Origin: Bacteroidaceae bacterium | GTDB taxonomy: Bacteria > Bacteroidota > Bacteroidia > Bacteroidales > Bacteroidaceae | DNA length: 64,000 nt | NCBI GenBank assembly: GCA_017619335.1 | Contig: JAFZSP010000010.1 | Coordinates: 1-64,000, forward strand | Direction: 5' to 3' | Shown here: positions 1 through 7,857 of the stretch, piece after piece | Layout: each line of letters opens with the position of its first letter | Numbering within the stretch: the first letter of the stretch is position 1 | Made by a program: the position numbers and the translations under genes | The notes under the pieces: generated by a model | Told to the model about the DNA's origin: nothing | Database searches by the model: none | What the model saw: the letters and a program-made list of their open reading frames with translations, nothing else

Positions 1-167
1 ACATGACCTTCGTCAAGACCGTCAGCCGCACCGTCCAGGCCGCCGTTGACAAGCTGGTCAAGGACGGCACCATCTCCGCCGAAGAGTGGCAGGGCATCCT
101 CGATGGCGAGATCACCGTGGAGCTGGATGACAATGGCAATGTCACGCCCGTGACGCCGGAGCCGTAA
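1..167 (+). CDS. C-terminal end of an unrecognised protein (5' end cut by the window)
   Basis: The frame is open from the window edge to a TAA at 165-167. About 55 residues are visible. They begin with a likely amphipathic helix (around TVSRTVQAAVDKLVKDG) and end in a short acidic, Pro/Thr-rich tail (NVTPVTPEP). An ATG at position 3 could make this a complete 54-residue protein, but no ribosome binding site can be judged because the upstream sequence is missing. I do not recognise the family. The gene is followed by repeats rather than by another gene on the same strand. Confidence 0.5.
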   Translation, partial: MTFVKTVSRTVQAAVDKLVKDGTISAEEWQGILDGEITVELDDNGNVTPVTPEP

Positions 168-187
168 TGGAAGGTCGGCCCCAACAG

Positions 188-230
188 ACTCACCCCCGAC
201 CCCTCTCTTTCAAAGAGGGGGGCGAGGGAG
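188..230. repeat. C-rich palindromic repeat (same class as 39421, 39534, 40149, 53125, 53258)
   Basis: The stretch reads as a C-rich arm (CACCCCCGACCCCTCTC), a short loop and a G-rich arm (GAGGGGGGCGAGGG). The same CACCCC-n-CCCCTCnC...GAGGGG layout recurs at five other places in the window, both between and within genes. It looks like a short, dispersed, non-autonomous repeat rather than a gene-specific terminator. Confidence 0.55.
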
Positions 231-267
231 CCGGGCAGAAGGGAAAAGGGTAGCCCAGCGGAAAGGC

Positions 268-284
268 AAGCCCCAGAGGGGCTT
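268..284. repeat. Perfect short hairpin next to the REP-like element
   Basis: AAGCCCCAGAGGGGCTT is a perfect 7-bp stem with a 3-base loop. It lies 6 bp before the larger palindromic element at 291-434 and may belong to it. It has no T-tract of its own, so a terminator role is not supported. Confidence 0.4.
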
Positions 285-290
285 AACAAA

Positions 291-434
291 GGTAGCCAGC
301 CGTTTTAACGGCTGGTATGAAGGGGCGGAGAAAAACGCGTGCCTTTAGGTACGCGACAACAGATTCCTCTCGCGTACCTACGGCACGCATTCCATTTGCG
401 ACCACCTTACCAGCCAATGAATTGGCTGGCTACC
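291..434. repeat. Compound palindromic (REP/BIME-like) element, 144 bp
   Basis: The ends are inverted copies, GGTAGCCAGCC (291-301) and GGCTGGCTACC (424-434). Inside are three hairpins: a CCAGCC...GGCTGG hairpin at the left end, a long central hairpin whose arms are GCGTGCC..AGGTACGCG (337-355) and CGCGTACCT..GGCACGC (371-388), and a CCAGCC...GGCTGG hairpin at the right end. Short open frames cross it, but they are a by-product of the symmetry and look nothing like proteins. Such nested symmetry is typical of elements moved by RAYT transposases, and a RAYT-like gene lies at 40948-42351 in this window. A link between the two is inference. Confidence 0.6.
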
Positions 435-483
435 CTTATCAAATGCCTACGGCATTACTTGCGAAACTTGAAACTAAAAACAG

Positions 484-526
484 ACTTGCCTGCATCACGA
501 ATGAGGATGCGGGCAAGTTTTTCTTT
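484..526 (-). terminator. Terminator of the DUF4236 gene (possibly bidirectional)
   Basis: A strong stem (ACTTGCC-TGCATC ... GATGCG-GGCAAGT, 484-518) is flanked by a T-run on the plus strand (518-526) and by an A-rich run on the left that gives a T-run on the minus strand. It lies 43 bp beyond the stop codon of the minus-strand gene at 569-1108, so it most likely ends that transcript. Confidence 0.6.
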
Positions 527-568
527 ATGGATGGTTGGCTGGCCGATTGGCGTCCTGCAACTTTTTCT

Positions 569-1108
569 TTAGGCTGAAGTGGCACCGTATTGCTGCCAGA
601 GGAAGTAGGCGATGACAGCCAGGAGGGCCAGGACGATGAGCAGTCCCAGGCAACCGAGGATGGCACAGCCCCACGAACAGCCCTGCTGCTCAGGCAGTTG
701 GATGCCGCCGGGAAGGGTGGTTCCCTGCTGGGTGTTCTCCTGCTGGGCCTCTGCTTCGGCCTCGGCAATGGCTTCGTCCAGAGACGGAACGGTCGTACCC
801 TTTTTGCCCCGGGTGACGGCACCTTTGGTGGTGGTCTCCACGGCGCTTCCCTTGTTGCCTTTCTTGCCTTTCTTGGCAGCTGCGGCACCGCCGAGGCCAA
901 GGATACTCAAGAGGTTCAGTTTCTTCCAGGTGATCAGGCGCTTGCTGTAACCTACGCCTTTGCCCAGGCTGACGTTGACGTTGACACCGGTGGAACCGAT
1001 ATTCAGGGTCTTGCCCTTGGGGCCCACGGTGGCGCTGATGCCACTCTTGCCGACATTCAGTTTCAGCCAAGAGAAAATATTGATACGTTTGTTGAATCGG
1101 ACGCCCAT
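569..1108 (-). CDS. DUF4236-domain protein with a C-terminal membrane segment
   Basis: The 179-residue product starts MGVRFNKRINIFSWLKLNVG and continues with GKSGISATVGPKGKTLNIGS. This is the characteristic DUF4236 pattern of short beta strands with SGxSxTxGPxG and NxGxxG motifs (residues about 1-60). A linker rich in Ala, Lys and Thr follows (65-125). A hydrophobic segment near the end (about 148-172, CAILGCLGLLIVLALLAVIA) should anchor the protein in a membrane. The function of DUF4236 is not known to me. The gene has its own promoter (1164-1172) and terminator (484-526), so it looks monocistronic. The start ATG at 1108 is the only one that keeps the whole DUF4236 motif. Confidence 0.8.
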   Translation of the reverse strand: MGVRFNKRINIFSWLKLNVGKSGISATVGPKGKTLNIGSTGVNVNVSLGKGVGYSKRLITWKKLNLLSILGLGGAAAAKKGKKGNKGSAVETTTKGAVTRGKKGTTVPSLDEAIAEAEAEAQQENTQQGTTLPGGIQLPEQQGCSWGCAILGCLGLLIVLALLAVIAYFLWQQYGATSA

Positions 1109-1127
1109 TGTTGAGTTGAGAGTTTAA

Positions 1128-1297
1128 AGTTTAAAGTTTCAAGTTTAAGAGGTGATTTCGGGTGCAAAGATAGTAAGAAGTTTCAAGTTTCAAGTTCCAA
1201 GTGACAAAGAAAATGCATCTGAGAAGCAAAAAATGATGATTTTGATGTTTTATGAGGCAAAAACTTGAAACTTGAAACCTGAATCTTGAAACTTTTT
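1128..1297. repeat. AAGTTTcAAGTTT-type repeats in inverted arrangement between divergent promoters
   Basis: On the left side, tandem AGTTTAAAGTTT and AGTTTCAAGTTTC units (about 1128-1148 and 1177-1192) run in one direction. On the right side (about 1258-1297) AACTTGAAACTTG units are their reverse complement. Each side runs up against the -7 box of the nearby promoter. Similar units flank the divergent promoters at 35360-35510. Confidence 0.55.
1164..1172 (-). promoter_or_regulatory. Promoter -7 element for the DUF4236 gene
   Basis: On the minus strand this reads TATCTTTGC, matching the Bacteroidota consensus TAnnTTTG. It lies 56 bp upstream of the ATG at 1108. Confidence 0.6.
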
Positions 1298-1300
1298 CCG

Positions 1301-1309
1301 TACCTTTGC
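1301..1309 (+). promoter_or_regulatory. Promoter -7 element for the thiamine uptake operon
   Basis: TACCTTTGC matches TAnnTTTG and lies about 10 bp before the TPP riboswitch. The transcript would therefore begin just ahead of the aptamer. Confidence 0.65.
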
Positions 1310-1318
1310 CCCCGAATT

Positions 1319-1395
1319 ATCAAGGGGTGCTCCCGTTTGGGGGCTGAGATGATACCCTCTGGACCCGATGCAGGTAATGCTGCCGTGGGAATGGA
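1319..1395 (+). promoter_or_regulatory. TPP riboswitch (thi box)
   Basis: The conserved thi-box elements are present in the right order: GGGGTGC (1324-1330), GGCTGAGATGATACCC (1342-1357), GACCCGATGCAGGTAATG (from 1362) and a closing GTGGGAATGG. This aptamer binds thiamine pyrophosphate and turns off expression when thiamine is plentiful. Downstream are a TonB-dependent receptor and a PnuT-like permease, which fits control of thiamine uptake. A stretch at 1419-1427 (GCGCCCCTT) can pair with 1322-1330, which is part of the aptamer (8 Watson-Crick pairs and one G-U). This suggests an alternative fold in the space before the start codon. Confidence 0.93.
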
Positions 1396-1455
1396 TAGTG
1401 GAAATCTGGCAGGAATCTGCGCCCCTTTATTGTTAAACATTAATGATAAAGGAAA

Positions 1456-3855
1456 ATGAAAAAGCAAATCATGAGAATTCTGGGAATTCTGGGAGCTATG
1501 GGAGTTATGGGCTTGACTGCTGCCCAAGGGCAGGAGGCTGACTCTCTGCGGCTGGCCGAGATGCAGGAAGTGATGGTCAGCGGCGTCAGGGTGCAGCAGG
1601 ATGCGCCGTTTGCCGTGACCAACGTGAAGTACAAGGAACTGCACGAGCACGCCCGCACGGGGCGCGAACTGCCGCTGCTGCTGGCCCGCACACCGGGCAT
1701 CCTGGCCTGGGGCGAGAACGGACTGGGAACGGGCACCACCTACATGCGCATCCGAGGTGCCGGCGACTCCCGCATCAACGTGACGCTGGACGGAGTGGCG
1801 CTGAACTCACCCGAGGATCAATGCGTCTTCTGGGCCAATATGAATTCCTATGCGGCCCTCCTGGGCAACGTGCAGGTGCAGCGCGGCGTGGGCACCAGCA
1901 CCAACGGCGACGGCGCCTTTGGCGGAACGGTGGCGCTCTCCACAGCCACTCCCTCGCCCACTCCACGCGCCGAGATCAACTACAGCGCCGGCTCCTACAA
2001 CACCATGAACTATGGCGTACAGGCTTCCACAGGACTGCTCTGGAACCAGGTCATTCTGGAAGGCGCCTGGCACCAGACCACCACAGACGGCTTCGTACAC
2101 GGCACCGCGGGACGCTCCGGCTCCTACTACGGCGGACTGACGTGGATGCCCACAGAGCGACTGACGCTGCGCTACAAGAATATCGGCAATTACGAGCACA
2201 CGGGGCAGGCCTGGAACGGCGTGACGGCCGGAGACAACGACCTCAGCCTCATGGACGGCACCTTCGGAGCCAACACGGGTATCAGGACCTACGAAGACAT
2301 GTACCGCGTGGGACTGGGAAAGTTCAATTCCCTGTATGAGGCGCTGGAGTATGACGAGGAAGGCAACTTCGCCCGTGATGCCAACGGCAACTACCTCACG
2401 CGGCGCTACACCATGGCCGACGGCAGCCTCTGGGACCGCACCACCGACAACTTCCAGCAGAACCACAACCTGCTCTCCGCCGCATGGGACATCAGCGAAC
2501 ACTGGAAAGCCACAGCCACCCTGCACTACACCTACGGCTACGGCTACTATGAGGAGTTCCGACCAGACAACAAGCTGCCCAAGAAGTTCGGCCTCAACTA
2601 CTTCCGTGAAAACGGCAAGGAGAAGAAAAGCGATGTCGTCCGCCAGAAAGGACTGGAACAGCACAGCCGAGGAGTGGTGGCCAACGTCTGCTACAAGGAT
2701 GAGCAGTGGGATGTCATCGGAGGCATGGCGGCACAGCGCTTCACAGGCGACCACTTCGGATACCTCACCTATATCAAAGACGAGGCCGTGCGCCAGGAAG
2801 TCCTGAAGAACGGGCGTTACACCTACTATGACTCCGATGCCACCAAAGACGACATGAGCGCCTTCCTGAAAGCGGCACACCACGTGGACGAAGCGTGGAC
2901 GGTATTCGGAGACCTGCAGTACCGCCATGTGGGCTACCGCACCGACGGTTACAACGACAAGTTCATCCGACAGGCCGACGGCACCTACGCCAAACACTAC
3001 CTGGACATCAACAAGCACTACCATTTCCTGAACCCCAAGGCTGGCATCAGCTGGCACCGAGGCGGTCACCAGGCCTACGGTTCCGTGGCCTTTGCACATC
3101 GCGAACCGGAGCGCAACAACTTCACAGACAACGGCTCCTATCCGGCACCCAAGGCAGAGAGGGTCATGGACTATGAACTGGGCTATTCCTACACACACGC
3201 GCGCTGGCACGCGGGCGTGAACCTTTATTATATGTACTATAATGACCAGTTCGTGCAGACGGGTCAGGAGAGCGACATCGGCGAGAAGCTGACCACCAAC
3301 ATCGCACAGAGTTACCGCACCGGCATGGAAGTGACGGCAGGCGTGGCGCTGACACCGTGGCTCTCCTTAGAGGGCAATGCCGCACTGAGCCGCAACCGCC
3401 TGACAGACTATGACGAGGTGGCCAGCGTCAACTGGGAGGACAGCTGGCAGACGATCCATTATGACGATGCGCCACTGGCCTTCTCGCCCACAGCCATCCT
3501 GAACGGCTTCGTGGACTTCCACTGGAAGGGATGGCAGGCCGTCTGGCACACCAATTACGTCAGCCGGCAGTACTTGGACAACACGGGGAACCGAGACCGC
3601 TCCCTGCCGGCCTTCTCCGCCTCCGACTTCAACATCACCTATACCCTGCCCTGCCACCGCACGCTGGGACTGCGGGAAGTGGTCCTCGGCGCCTCGTTGA
3701 ACAATGTCTTCAACCGCCGTTATGCCGCCAACGGATGGGTCTATAGCACCATCGTGGAAGGCTATGGCCATCCCAATGACAACCGTTATTACCAGATCGG
3801 ATTCATCCCTGCCGCCGGCTTCACGGCCATGGGAAACATCACGCTAAAGTTCTGA
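1456..3855 (+). CDS. TonB-dependent outer-membrane receptor for thiamine
   Basis: The 799-residue product begins with a signal peptide (MKKQIMRILGILGAMGVMGL...AQGQ) and continues with a plug domain (about residues 35-170; TPGILAWGENG, MRIRGAGDSRINVTLDGV, RGVGTSTNGDGAFGG). A long, aromatic-rich beta barrel follows and ends in an aromatic/hydrophobic strand (GNITLKF). There is no carboxypeptidase-like N-terminal extension, so it is of the BtuB/FecA type rather than SusC. It would import its ligand across the outer membrane using TonB energy. The ligand is inferred from the TPP riboswitch upstream and the PnuT-like permease whose ATG follows the stop by three bases. This is the arrangement described for thiamine acquisition in Bacteroides thetaiotaomicron. 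The ATG at 1456 follows AAAGGAAA. Confidence 0.9.
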   Translation: MKKQIMRILGILGAMGVMGLTAAQGQEADSLRLAEMQEVMVSGVRVQQDAPFAVTNVKYKELHEHARTGRELPLLLARTPGILAWGENGLGTGTTYMRIRGAGDSRINVTLDGVALNSPEDQCVFWANMNSYAALLGNVQVQRGVGTSTNGDGAFGGTVALSTATPSPTPRAEINYSAGSYNTMNYGVQASTGLLWNQVILEGAWHQTTTDGFVHGTAGRSGSYYGGLTWMPTERLTLRYKNIGNYEHTGQAWNGVTAGDNDLSLMDGTFGANTGIRTYEDMYRVGLGKFNSLYEALEYDEEGNFARDANGNYLTRRYTMADGSLWDRTTDNFQQNHNLLSAAWDISEHWKATATLHYTYGYGYYEEFRPDNKLPKKFGLNYFRENGKEKKSDVVRQKGLEQHSRGVVANVCYKDEQWDVIGGMAAQRFTGDHFGYLTYIKDEAVRQEVLKNGRYTYYDSDATKDDMSAFLKAAHHVDEAWTVFGDLQYRHVGYRTDGYNDKFIRQADGTYAKHYLDINKHYHFLNPKAGISWHRGGHQAYGSVAFAHREPERNNFTDNGSYPAPKAERVMDYELGYSYTHARWHAGVNLYYMYYNDQFVQTGQESDIGEKLTTNIAQSYRTGMEVTAGVALTPWLSLEGNAALSRNRLTDYDEVASVNWEDSWQTIHYDDAPLAFSPTAILNGFVDFHWKGWQAVWHTNYVSRQYLDNTGNRDRSLPAFSASDFNITYTLPCHRTLGLREVVLGASLNNVFNRRYAANGWVYSTIVEGYGHPNDNRYYQIGFIPAAGFTAMGNITLKF

Positions 3856-3858
3856 AGT

Positions 3859-4443
3859 ATGAACGCATTGGACGTCACTACAGCCGCCCTGGGACTGGCC
3901 TACATCGTACTGGAGTACCGCACCAGCATCTGGATGTGGGCCGTGGGCGCTGTGATGCAGCTGCTGGGCATCATCCTGTATTATGAGAAGGGGTTGTATG
4001 CCGACTGCGGCATGGAGTTCTATTACCTGGCCATGACGGCCTACGGCTGGTGGAAGTGGAGGGCTCAGAAGGCCGATGGTGGCTCTGAGAACGCGGCACG
4101 CACCGAACTGCCCATCACGCATATCCCCGTGCGCACAGCCCTGCGCTGGGGACTGACGGCGGCAGCATTGTGGGCAGGCATCTGGTGGCTGCTGGTCACC
4201 TTCACAGACTCCACGGTGCCCGTGGCTGATGCCTTCACAACGGCGCTCTCCCTCGTGGGCATCTGGGCGCTGGCCCACAAGTACCTGGAACAATGGTTCA
4301 TCTGGATAGCGGTGGATGCCGTCACCTGCATCCTCTACTGGCACAAGGAAATTCCCTTCAAGGCATCACTCTATGGCCTGTATATCATCATTGCCGTCGC
4401 TGGCTACCTGCGCTGGCGACGGCAATGTAAAGCCGAAAGGTGA
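3859..4443 (+). CDS. pnuT: PnuT-like thiamine permease (PnuC family)
   Basis: The 194-residue product is a small multi-span membrane protein with about seven hydrophobic segments. It has the Trp-rich helices of the PnuC/PnuT family (SIWMWAVGAVMQLLGIILYY, YYLAMTAYGWWKW, EQWFIWIAVDAVTCILYW). PnuC proteins move nicotinamide riboside by facilitated diffusion; PnuT relatives take up thiamine. The shared riboswitch-controlled transcript with the TonB receptor, three bases upstream, argues for thiamine. In some Bacteroidales operons a thiamine pyrophosphokinase follows. Here it does not, because the next gene is on the opposite strand with its stop only six bases away, so phosphorylation must be encoded elsewhere. 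Confidence 0.9.
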   Translation: MNALDVTTAALGLAYIVLEYRTSIWMWAVGAVMQLLGIILYYEKGLYADCGMEFYYLAMTAYGWWKWRAQKADGGSENAARTELPITHIPVRTALRWGLTAAALWAGIWWLLVTFTDSTVPVADAFTTALSLVGIWALAHKYLEQWFIWIAVDAVTCILYWHKEIPFKASLYGLYIIIAVAGYLRWRRQCKAER

Positions 4444-4448
4444 AGGGG

Positions 4449-6860
4449 CTACTTCCGCTTCTTTTTCTTGCCTTCTTCTTCGTTGCCATAGCCATAGCCG
4501 TAGCCATAACCATAGCCGTAATGGCCGTAACCATAACCGTAATGGCCATAGCCATAGCCGTAGCGCTTCTTCTCCATCTTGGCATCATTGATGACGATGC
4601 ACAAGTTGTTGAATTTCTTCTCGTCATACAGGCGCTGTAACTCAGGCAGATAACGGCGGTCAATGATGCCTTCACGCACCACGTAGAGCGTCACATCGGC
4701 CACACGGTTGACAATACCGGCATCGGCCACCACCTGGGCAGGAACGTTATCCACCACAATATAGTCATAACGCTGTTTCAGCTCTTCAAAGAGCGCTTCC
4801 AGACGGTCACTCATCAGCAGTTCAGACGGGTTCGGAGGCGTGATGCCGGCCGGCAGCATATCCACATTGTGCTCCTTGTCCAACGGCATAATCAGCTCGT
4901 CCAAGTTCTCCACACGACTGCTCAGGTAGGACGTCAGACCCTCATGGTGGCGGATACCCGAGAGCTTGGTCTGCGTGCGCTTGCGGATATCGGTATCTAT
5001 GAGGATAACGCTCTTGCCTGTCATGCCCAGCGTCACGGCGAAGTTGCGGGAGATGAAGGTTTTACCCTCACCGGGCGTGGTGGAGGTGAACATGATGACC
5101 CGCGCGTCCTTCTTGATGAAGTTGAGGCTGAAACGCAACATGCGGAACGACTCGTTGATGGAGTTGGTGTTATGCTCACTCACGAGAATGGCGGCATCTC
5201 CGATACCTTCCTTGCGGTGGGGAATTTCACCCAGCACGGGAATCGTGGTGTTGTCCTCGATATCCTTTCTGCCGCGAATACTCATATTCAACAGGCTGCG
5301 CACGTGGAAGAAAGCGAAGGGCGCCACGATGCCAATCAGCAGGGCTATCAGATAGATGACCTTGGTGCGCGGGGAGATGGGCCTGTTGCTGCCGAAGGGC
5401 TCTTCCACCACGCGGATATTTGCTTCCTGGATGGCCAGCTGAAGGGCTGTCTCCTCACGCTTGTTCAGCAGGTAGGTGTACAGGGTCTCCTTGATGGTCT
5501 GCTGACGGGTGATGTCCAGCACTTCTTTTTCCTTGTCGGGCACGCTGGAAATCACGCCTTTCACGCTGCGCTCTTCCTGACGGGCGCTCTGAAGTTGCAC
5601 ATTCAGGGACTGGAGGAACGCCTCGGTGGTGGCAATGATATTGGCGCGCATCTGTGCCAGGTTCTGGTCGGCCTGCTGGATGCGGGGTGTATTCTCACTG
5701 GTGTTCTGAATCAGGCGGTTACGCTCCAGCATCAGTTCATTATACTTCATGATCTGTTGCTGCAGGCCTGCATCGGTGATGCCTCCCAGGGTGGGAATGA
5801 TATTCATGCCGTTGGCCTTGTCCTTCAGGTTGTCCAGCAGGTACTGCACCACACCCACCTGGGATTCCAGCTGGATACTGCGCTGGCGGGCAGAGATGTT
5901 CTGCTGGAGGAAGGCGTTGGCATCGTCCTTGAGACTGACGAGGCGGTTCTGTTGCTTGAAAGCGGCCAACTGACCCTCCACTTCACTCAGTTCCTCACTG
6001 ATGATCTTGATGCGGTCGTCAATGAAGGCTGCGGTGCTCTCGGCCACACGGTTCTTGTCATCAATGATGCTCTTCCGGTAAGCTTCCAGGACGGCGTTGA
6101 GGATATCCTCGGCACGCTGGATATTATTGTCGGAATACTGGATGCCCACGAGGGTGCTCTCCTTGTCCAGTTCACTGGATTTCAGCGGGCCGCCGAAACT
6201 ATTGGCCGCCTGTTCCACCGTTGTGTGAGTGACGCGGATGGTCTTGCCGTCAAAGTAATCCAGGTACTGCTCCATGGGAATAAGCGCCATGCGGCCGATG
6301 GGCGTGTTGATGGTGTCACCCAGCCGGAAGTTCTTCTCGAAGAGCTGCTCTCCCTCGATGGTCTCGAGTTTGGACAGACGAGCCTCGCGCCCGTGCAGTT
6401 CTATCATAAAGGTATAGGGCCGCTTGGTCTCCACGGTGTCAAAGACGGCCGTGAAGGGACGCACATCATACAAGCTGATGGTCTGCAGACGACGCTTGTA
6501 GGAATAGTTCACATCCAGGCGCAGGCGGCGAACCACCTCCATCATAATCTGGTGGCTCTGAAGGATATAGACCTCATTCTTCACGCTGGTGCCCATCATG
6601 ACGCCATTGAGCTGCATGAGGGCATCGGTGCCGATTTTGGAGCGGGAACCGCCGGCAGACTGGTCATCCTTCACCAGCATCACGGCAGAGCGCTGGTAGA
6701 TCTTGGGCTTCGTGGCCAAATAAAGACGGGCGACTGCCAGACAGAGAATGACCGACAGGATAAACCACTTCCAATTATATACAAAGATATCAATAATGTC
6801 ACGCAGTGACAGCATATCATCCACCAACTGCGACTGTTTCTTCTGATTGATTTTTGCCAT
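4449..6860 (-). CDS. Wzc-like polysaccharide copolymerase / tyrosine autokinase
   Basis: The 803-residue inner-membrane protein has a short cytoplasmic start, a first membrane span (about 33-53, WFILSVILCLAVARLYLA), a Wzz/GNVR-type periplasmic region with coiled coils (about 250-450), and a second span (about 520-540, VIYLIALLIGIVAPFAFF). It ends in a cytoplasmic BY-kinase domain. Walker A is TTPGEGKT (about 592-600), Walker A' is VILIDTDIRKRTQ (about 618-630) and Walker B is YIVVDNVP (about 700). The C-terminal tail is a run of about twelve Tyr alternating with Gly (about 770-795), the usual autophosphorylation cluster, and then Lys/Arg. Such proteins control chain length and export of capsule or exopolysaccharide. 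Its partner Wza-like gene lies just upstream. The start is at ATG 6860. Confidence 0.92.
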   Translation of the reverse strand: MAKINQKKQSQLVDDMLSLRDIIDIFVYNWKWFILSVILCLAVARLYLATKPKIYQRSAVMLVKDDQSAGGSRSKIGTDALMQLNGVMMGTSVKNEVYILQSHQIMMEVVRRLRLDVNYSYKRRLQTISLYDVRPFTAVFDTVETKRPYTFMIELHGREARLSKLETIEGEQLFEKNFRLGDTINTPIGRMALIPMEQYLDYFDGKTIRVTHTTVEQAANSFGGPLKSSELDKESTLVGIQYSDNNIQRAEDILNAVLEAYRKSIIDDKNRVAESTAAFIDDRIKIISEELSEVEGQLAAFKQQNRLVSLKDDANAFLQQNISARQRSIQLESQVGVVQYLLDNLKDKANGMNIIPTLGGITDAGLQQQIMKYNELMLERNRLIQNTSENTPRIQQADQNLAQMRANIIATTEAFLQSLNVQLQSARQEERSVKGVISSVPDKEKEVLDITRQQTIKETLYTYLLNKREETALQLAIQEANIRVVEEPFGSNRPISPRTKVIYLIALLIGIVAPFAFFHVRSLLNMSIRGRKDIEDNTTIPVLGEIPHRKEGIGDAAILVSEHNTNSINESFRMLRFSLNFIKKDARVIMFTSTTPGEGKTFISRNFAVTLGMTGKSVILIDTDIRKRTQTKLSGIRHHEGLTSYLSSRVENLDELIMPLDKEHNVDMLPAGITPPNPSELLMSDRLEALFEELKQRYDYIVVDNVPAQVVADAGIVNRVADVTLYVVREGIIDRRYLPELQRLYDEKKFNNLCIVINDAKMEKKRYGYGYGHYGYGYGHYGYGYGYGYGYGNEEEGKKKKRK
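4485..4563 (-). repeat. Tandem 6-bp repeats coding the Tyr-Gly tail of the Wzc-like kinase
   Basis: Repeated CCATAG/CCGTAG units (GGCTAT/GGTTAT on the coding strand) encode the alternating Tyr-Gly tail. Slippage in units of six bases would lengthen or shorten the tail without shifting the frame. Confidence 0.7.
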
Positions 6861-6875
6861 GAGGATACGGAACGT

Positions 6876-7718
6876 TTATTTGTTGATGGCAATAATGAGA
6901 GACACGATACTGACGACCATACTGACCAACGTAGAGCTGACGCTGAGCAGGGTATAACTGGTGCTGCCCTTGACGCGCACAGACTTGTTGGGCTTCACAT
7001 ACACCACGTCGTTCTGCTGGAGGTAATAGGCGGGGGACTGGAAGACGCTGGCCTGGTCACGCAGGTCGATGTCATAGACCACGCGGTTGCCGCTTTCTTC
7101 ACGGATGACCTGCACGTGGTCACGCTTGGCAGAGCTGTTCAGGTCGCCAGCACGACCGATGGCCTCCAGGACCGTCAGACGCTCGCCCGTGAAAGTCTGG
7201 GTGCCAGGAGTGCGGACATCACCCAGAATCGTGACCTTGAAACTCATAATCTTGGTGTTCACAATGGCATCACGGATGAAGGCGCTATGGGTGGCATCAC
7301 CCTCGCGCAGCAACTTCTGGACCAGCTCACTGACCTCTGTGGTGCTCTTGCCCACCACTTTCAGCTGACCGAAAACAGGGAAGGAAATCTCACCGTTCAT
7401 ATCCACTCGGAAGTAACTGACGCCCGAAGTGGTGTTGACCGTATTGGTGCCATAGTTGGACGAGGCGCCGCCACCGATCAGCGTGTTGTTGTTGAACGGT
7501 TCTATGAGCTCGCGGTCCTGGGAAGTGACAGAGATGGCCAACTGGTCGTCGGGCTGGATTTTCAGCTCGAAGGCTTGGGCAATCTCACGAGGGAAAGCGT
7601 ACTCCTGATCCGCTCCCTGCAGATAAACAATGGATTTGTCAGACATGCACCCTGTCATCATTACCGATGCAGTAACCAAGACAAGGAGGAAAGAGAGGAT
7701 TTTTGCGTGATATTTCAT
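6876..7718 (-). CDS. Wza-like polysaccharide export lipoprotein
   Basis: From the ATG at 7718 the product is 280 residues and starts with a lipoprotein signal peptide (MKYHAKILSFLLVLVTASVMMTGC; lipid-anchored Cys24). The open frame continues upstream to 7913, but only the 7718 start gives a clean signal peptide, and it lies 32 bp from a good promoter. The polysaccharide-export domain (about 55-155; KIQPDDQLAISVTSQD) is followed by a soluble ligand-binding beta-grasp (SLBB) domain (about 160-245; VTILGDVRTPGTQTFTGE). A C-terminal hydrophobic helix (about 258-278) probably crosses the outer membrane, as in Wza. The gene is 15 bp upstream of the Wzc-like gene, and the two should work as one export channel. 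Confidence 0.9.
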   Translation of the reverse strand: MKYHAKILSFLLVLVTASVMMTGCMSDKSIVYLQGADQEYAFPREIAQAFELKIQPDDQLAISVTSQDRELIEPFNNNTLIGGGASSNYGTNTVNTTSGVSYFRVDMNGEISFPVFGQLKVVGKSTTEVSELVQKLLREGDATHSAFIRDAIVNTKIMSFKVTILGDVRTPGTQTFTGERLTVLEAIGRAGDLNSSAKRDHVQVIREESGNRVVYDIDLRDQASVFQSPAYYLQQNDVVYVKPNKSVRVKGSTSYTLLSVSSTLVSMVVSIVSLIIAINK

Positions 7719-7749
7719 TGTTTTGGGTGTAAATCTTGTCAAAATGCGT

Positions 7750-7758
7750 GCAAAGATA
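7750..7758 (-). promoter_or_regulatory. Promoter -7 element for the polysaccharide export genes
   Basis: The minus strand reads TATCTTTGC, preceded by an A/T-rich run. It lies about 32 bp upstream of the ATG at 7718. Confidence 0.65.
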
Positions 7759-7857
7759 GGTATTTTTTCCCACCTAATACCATAAAAACACAAAAAAAGT
7801 TTGTCATTCCCCCAAAAATGCCTAACTTGCGCCCCGAAACCCCTAAAAACCTCTCGA

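Noticed and set aside
317-577. Short plus-strand frames across the palindromic element
   Set aside because: They cross the hairpins, which forces certain codons, and they share no features with known proteins.
1807-3210. Long minus-strand open frame (467 codons) opposite the thiamine receptor gene
   Set aside because: It is an antisense shadow of a G/C-rich receptor gene. The receptor has domains, a signal peptide and riboswitch control.
4485-4563. Independent minisatellite or phase-variation switch
   Set aside because: The unit is six bases, so copy-number change keeps the frame and only changes the length of the Tyr-Gly tail. It is explained by the tail itself.
4869-6809. Long plus-strand open frame (646 codons) opposite the Wzc-like gene
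   Set aside because: It lies wholly within the Wzc-like gene on the other strand, has no domain, signal peptide or own promoter, and its amino acid make-up is that of an antisense shadow.
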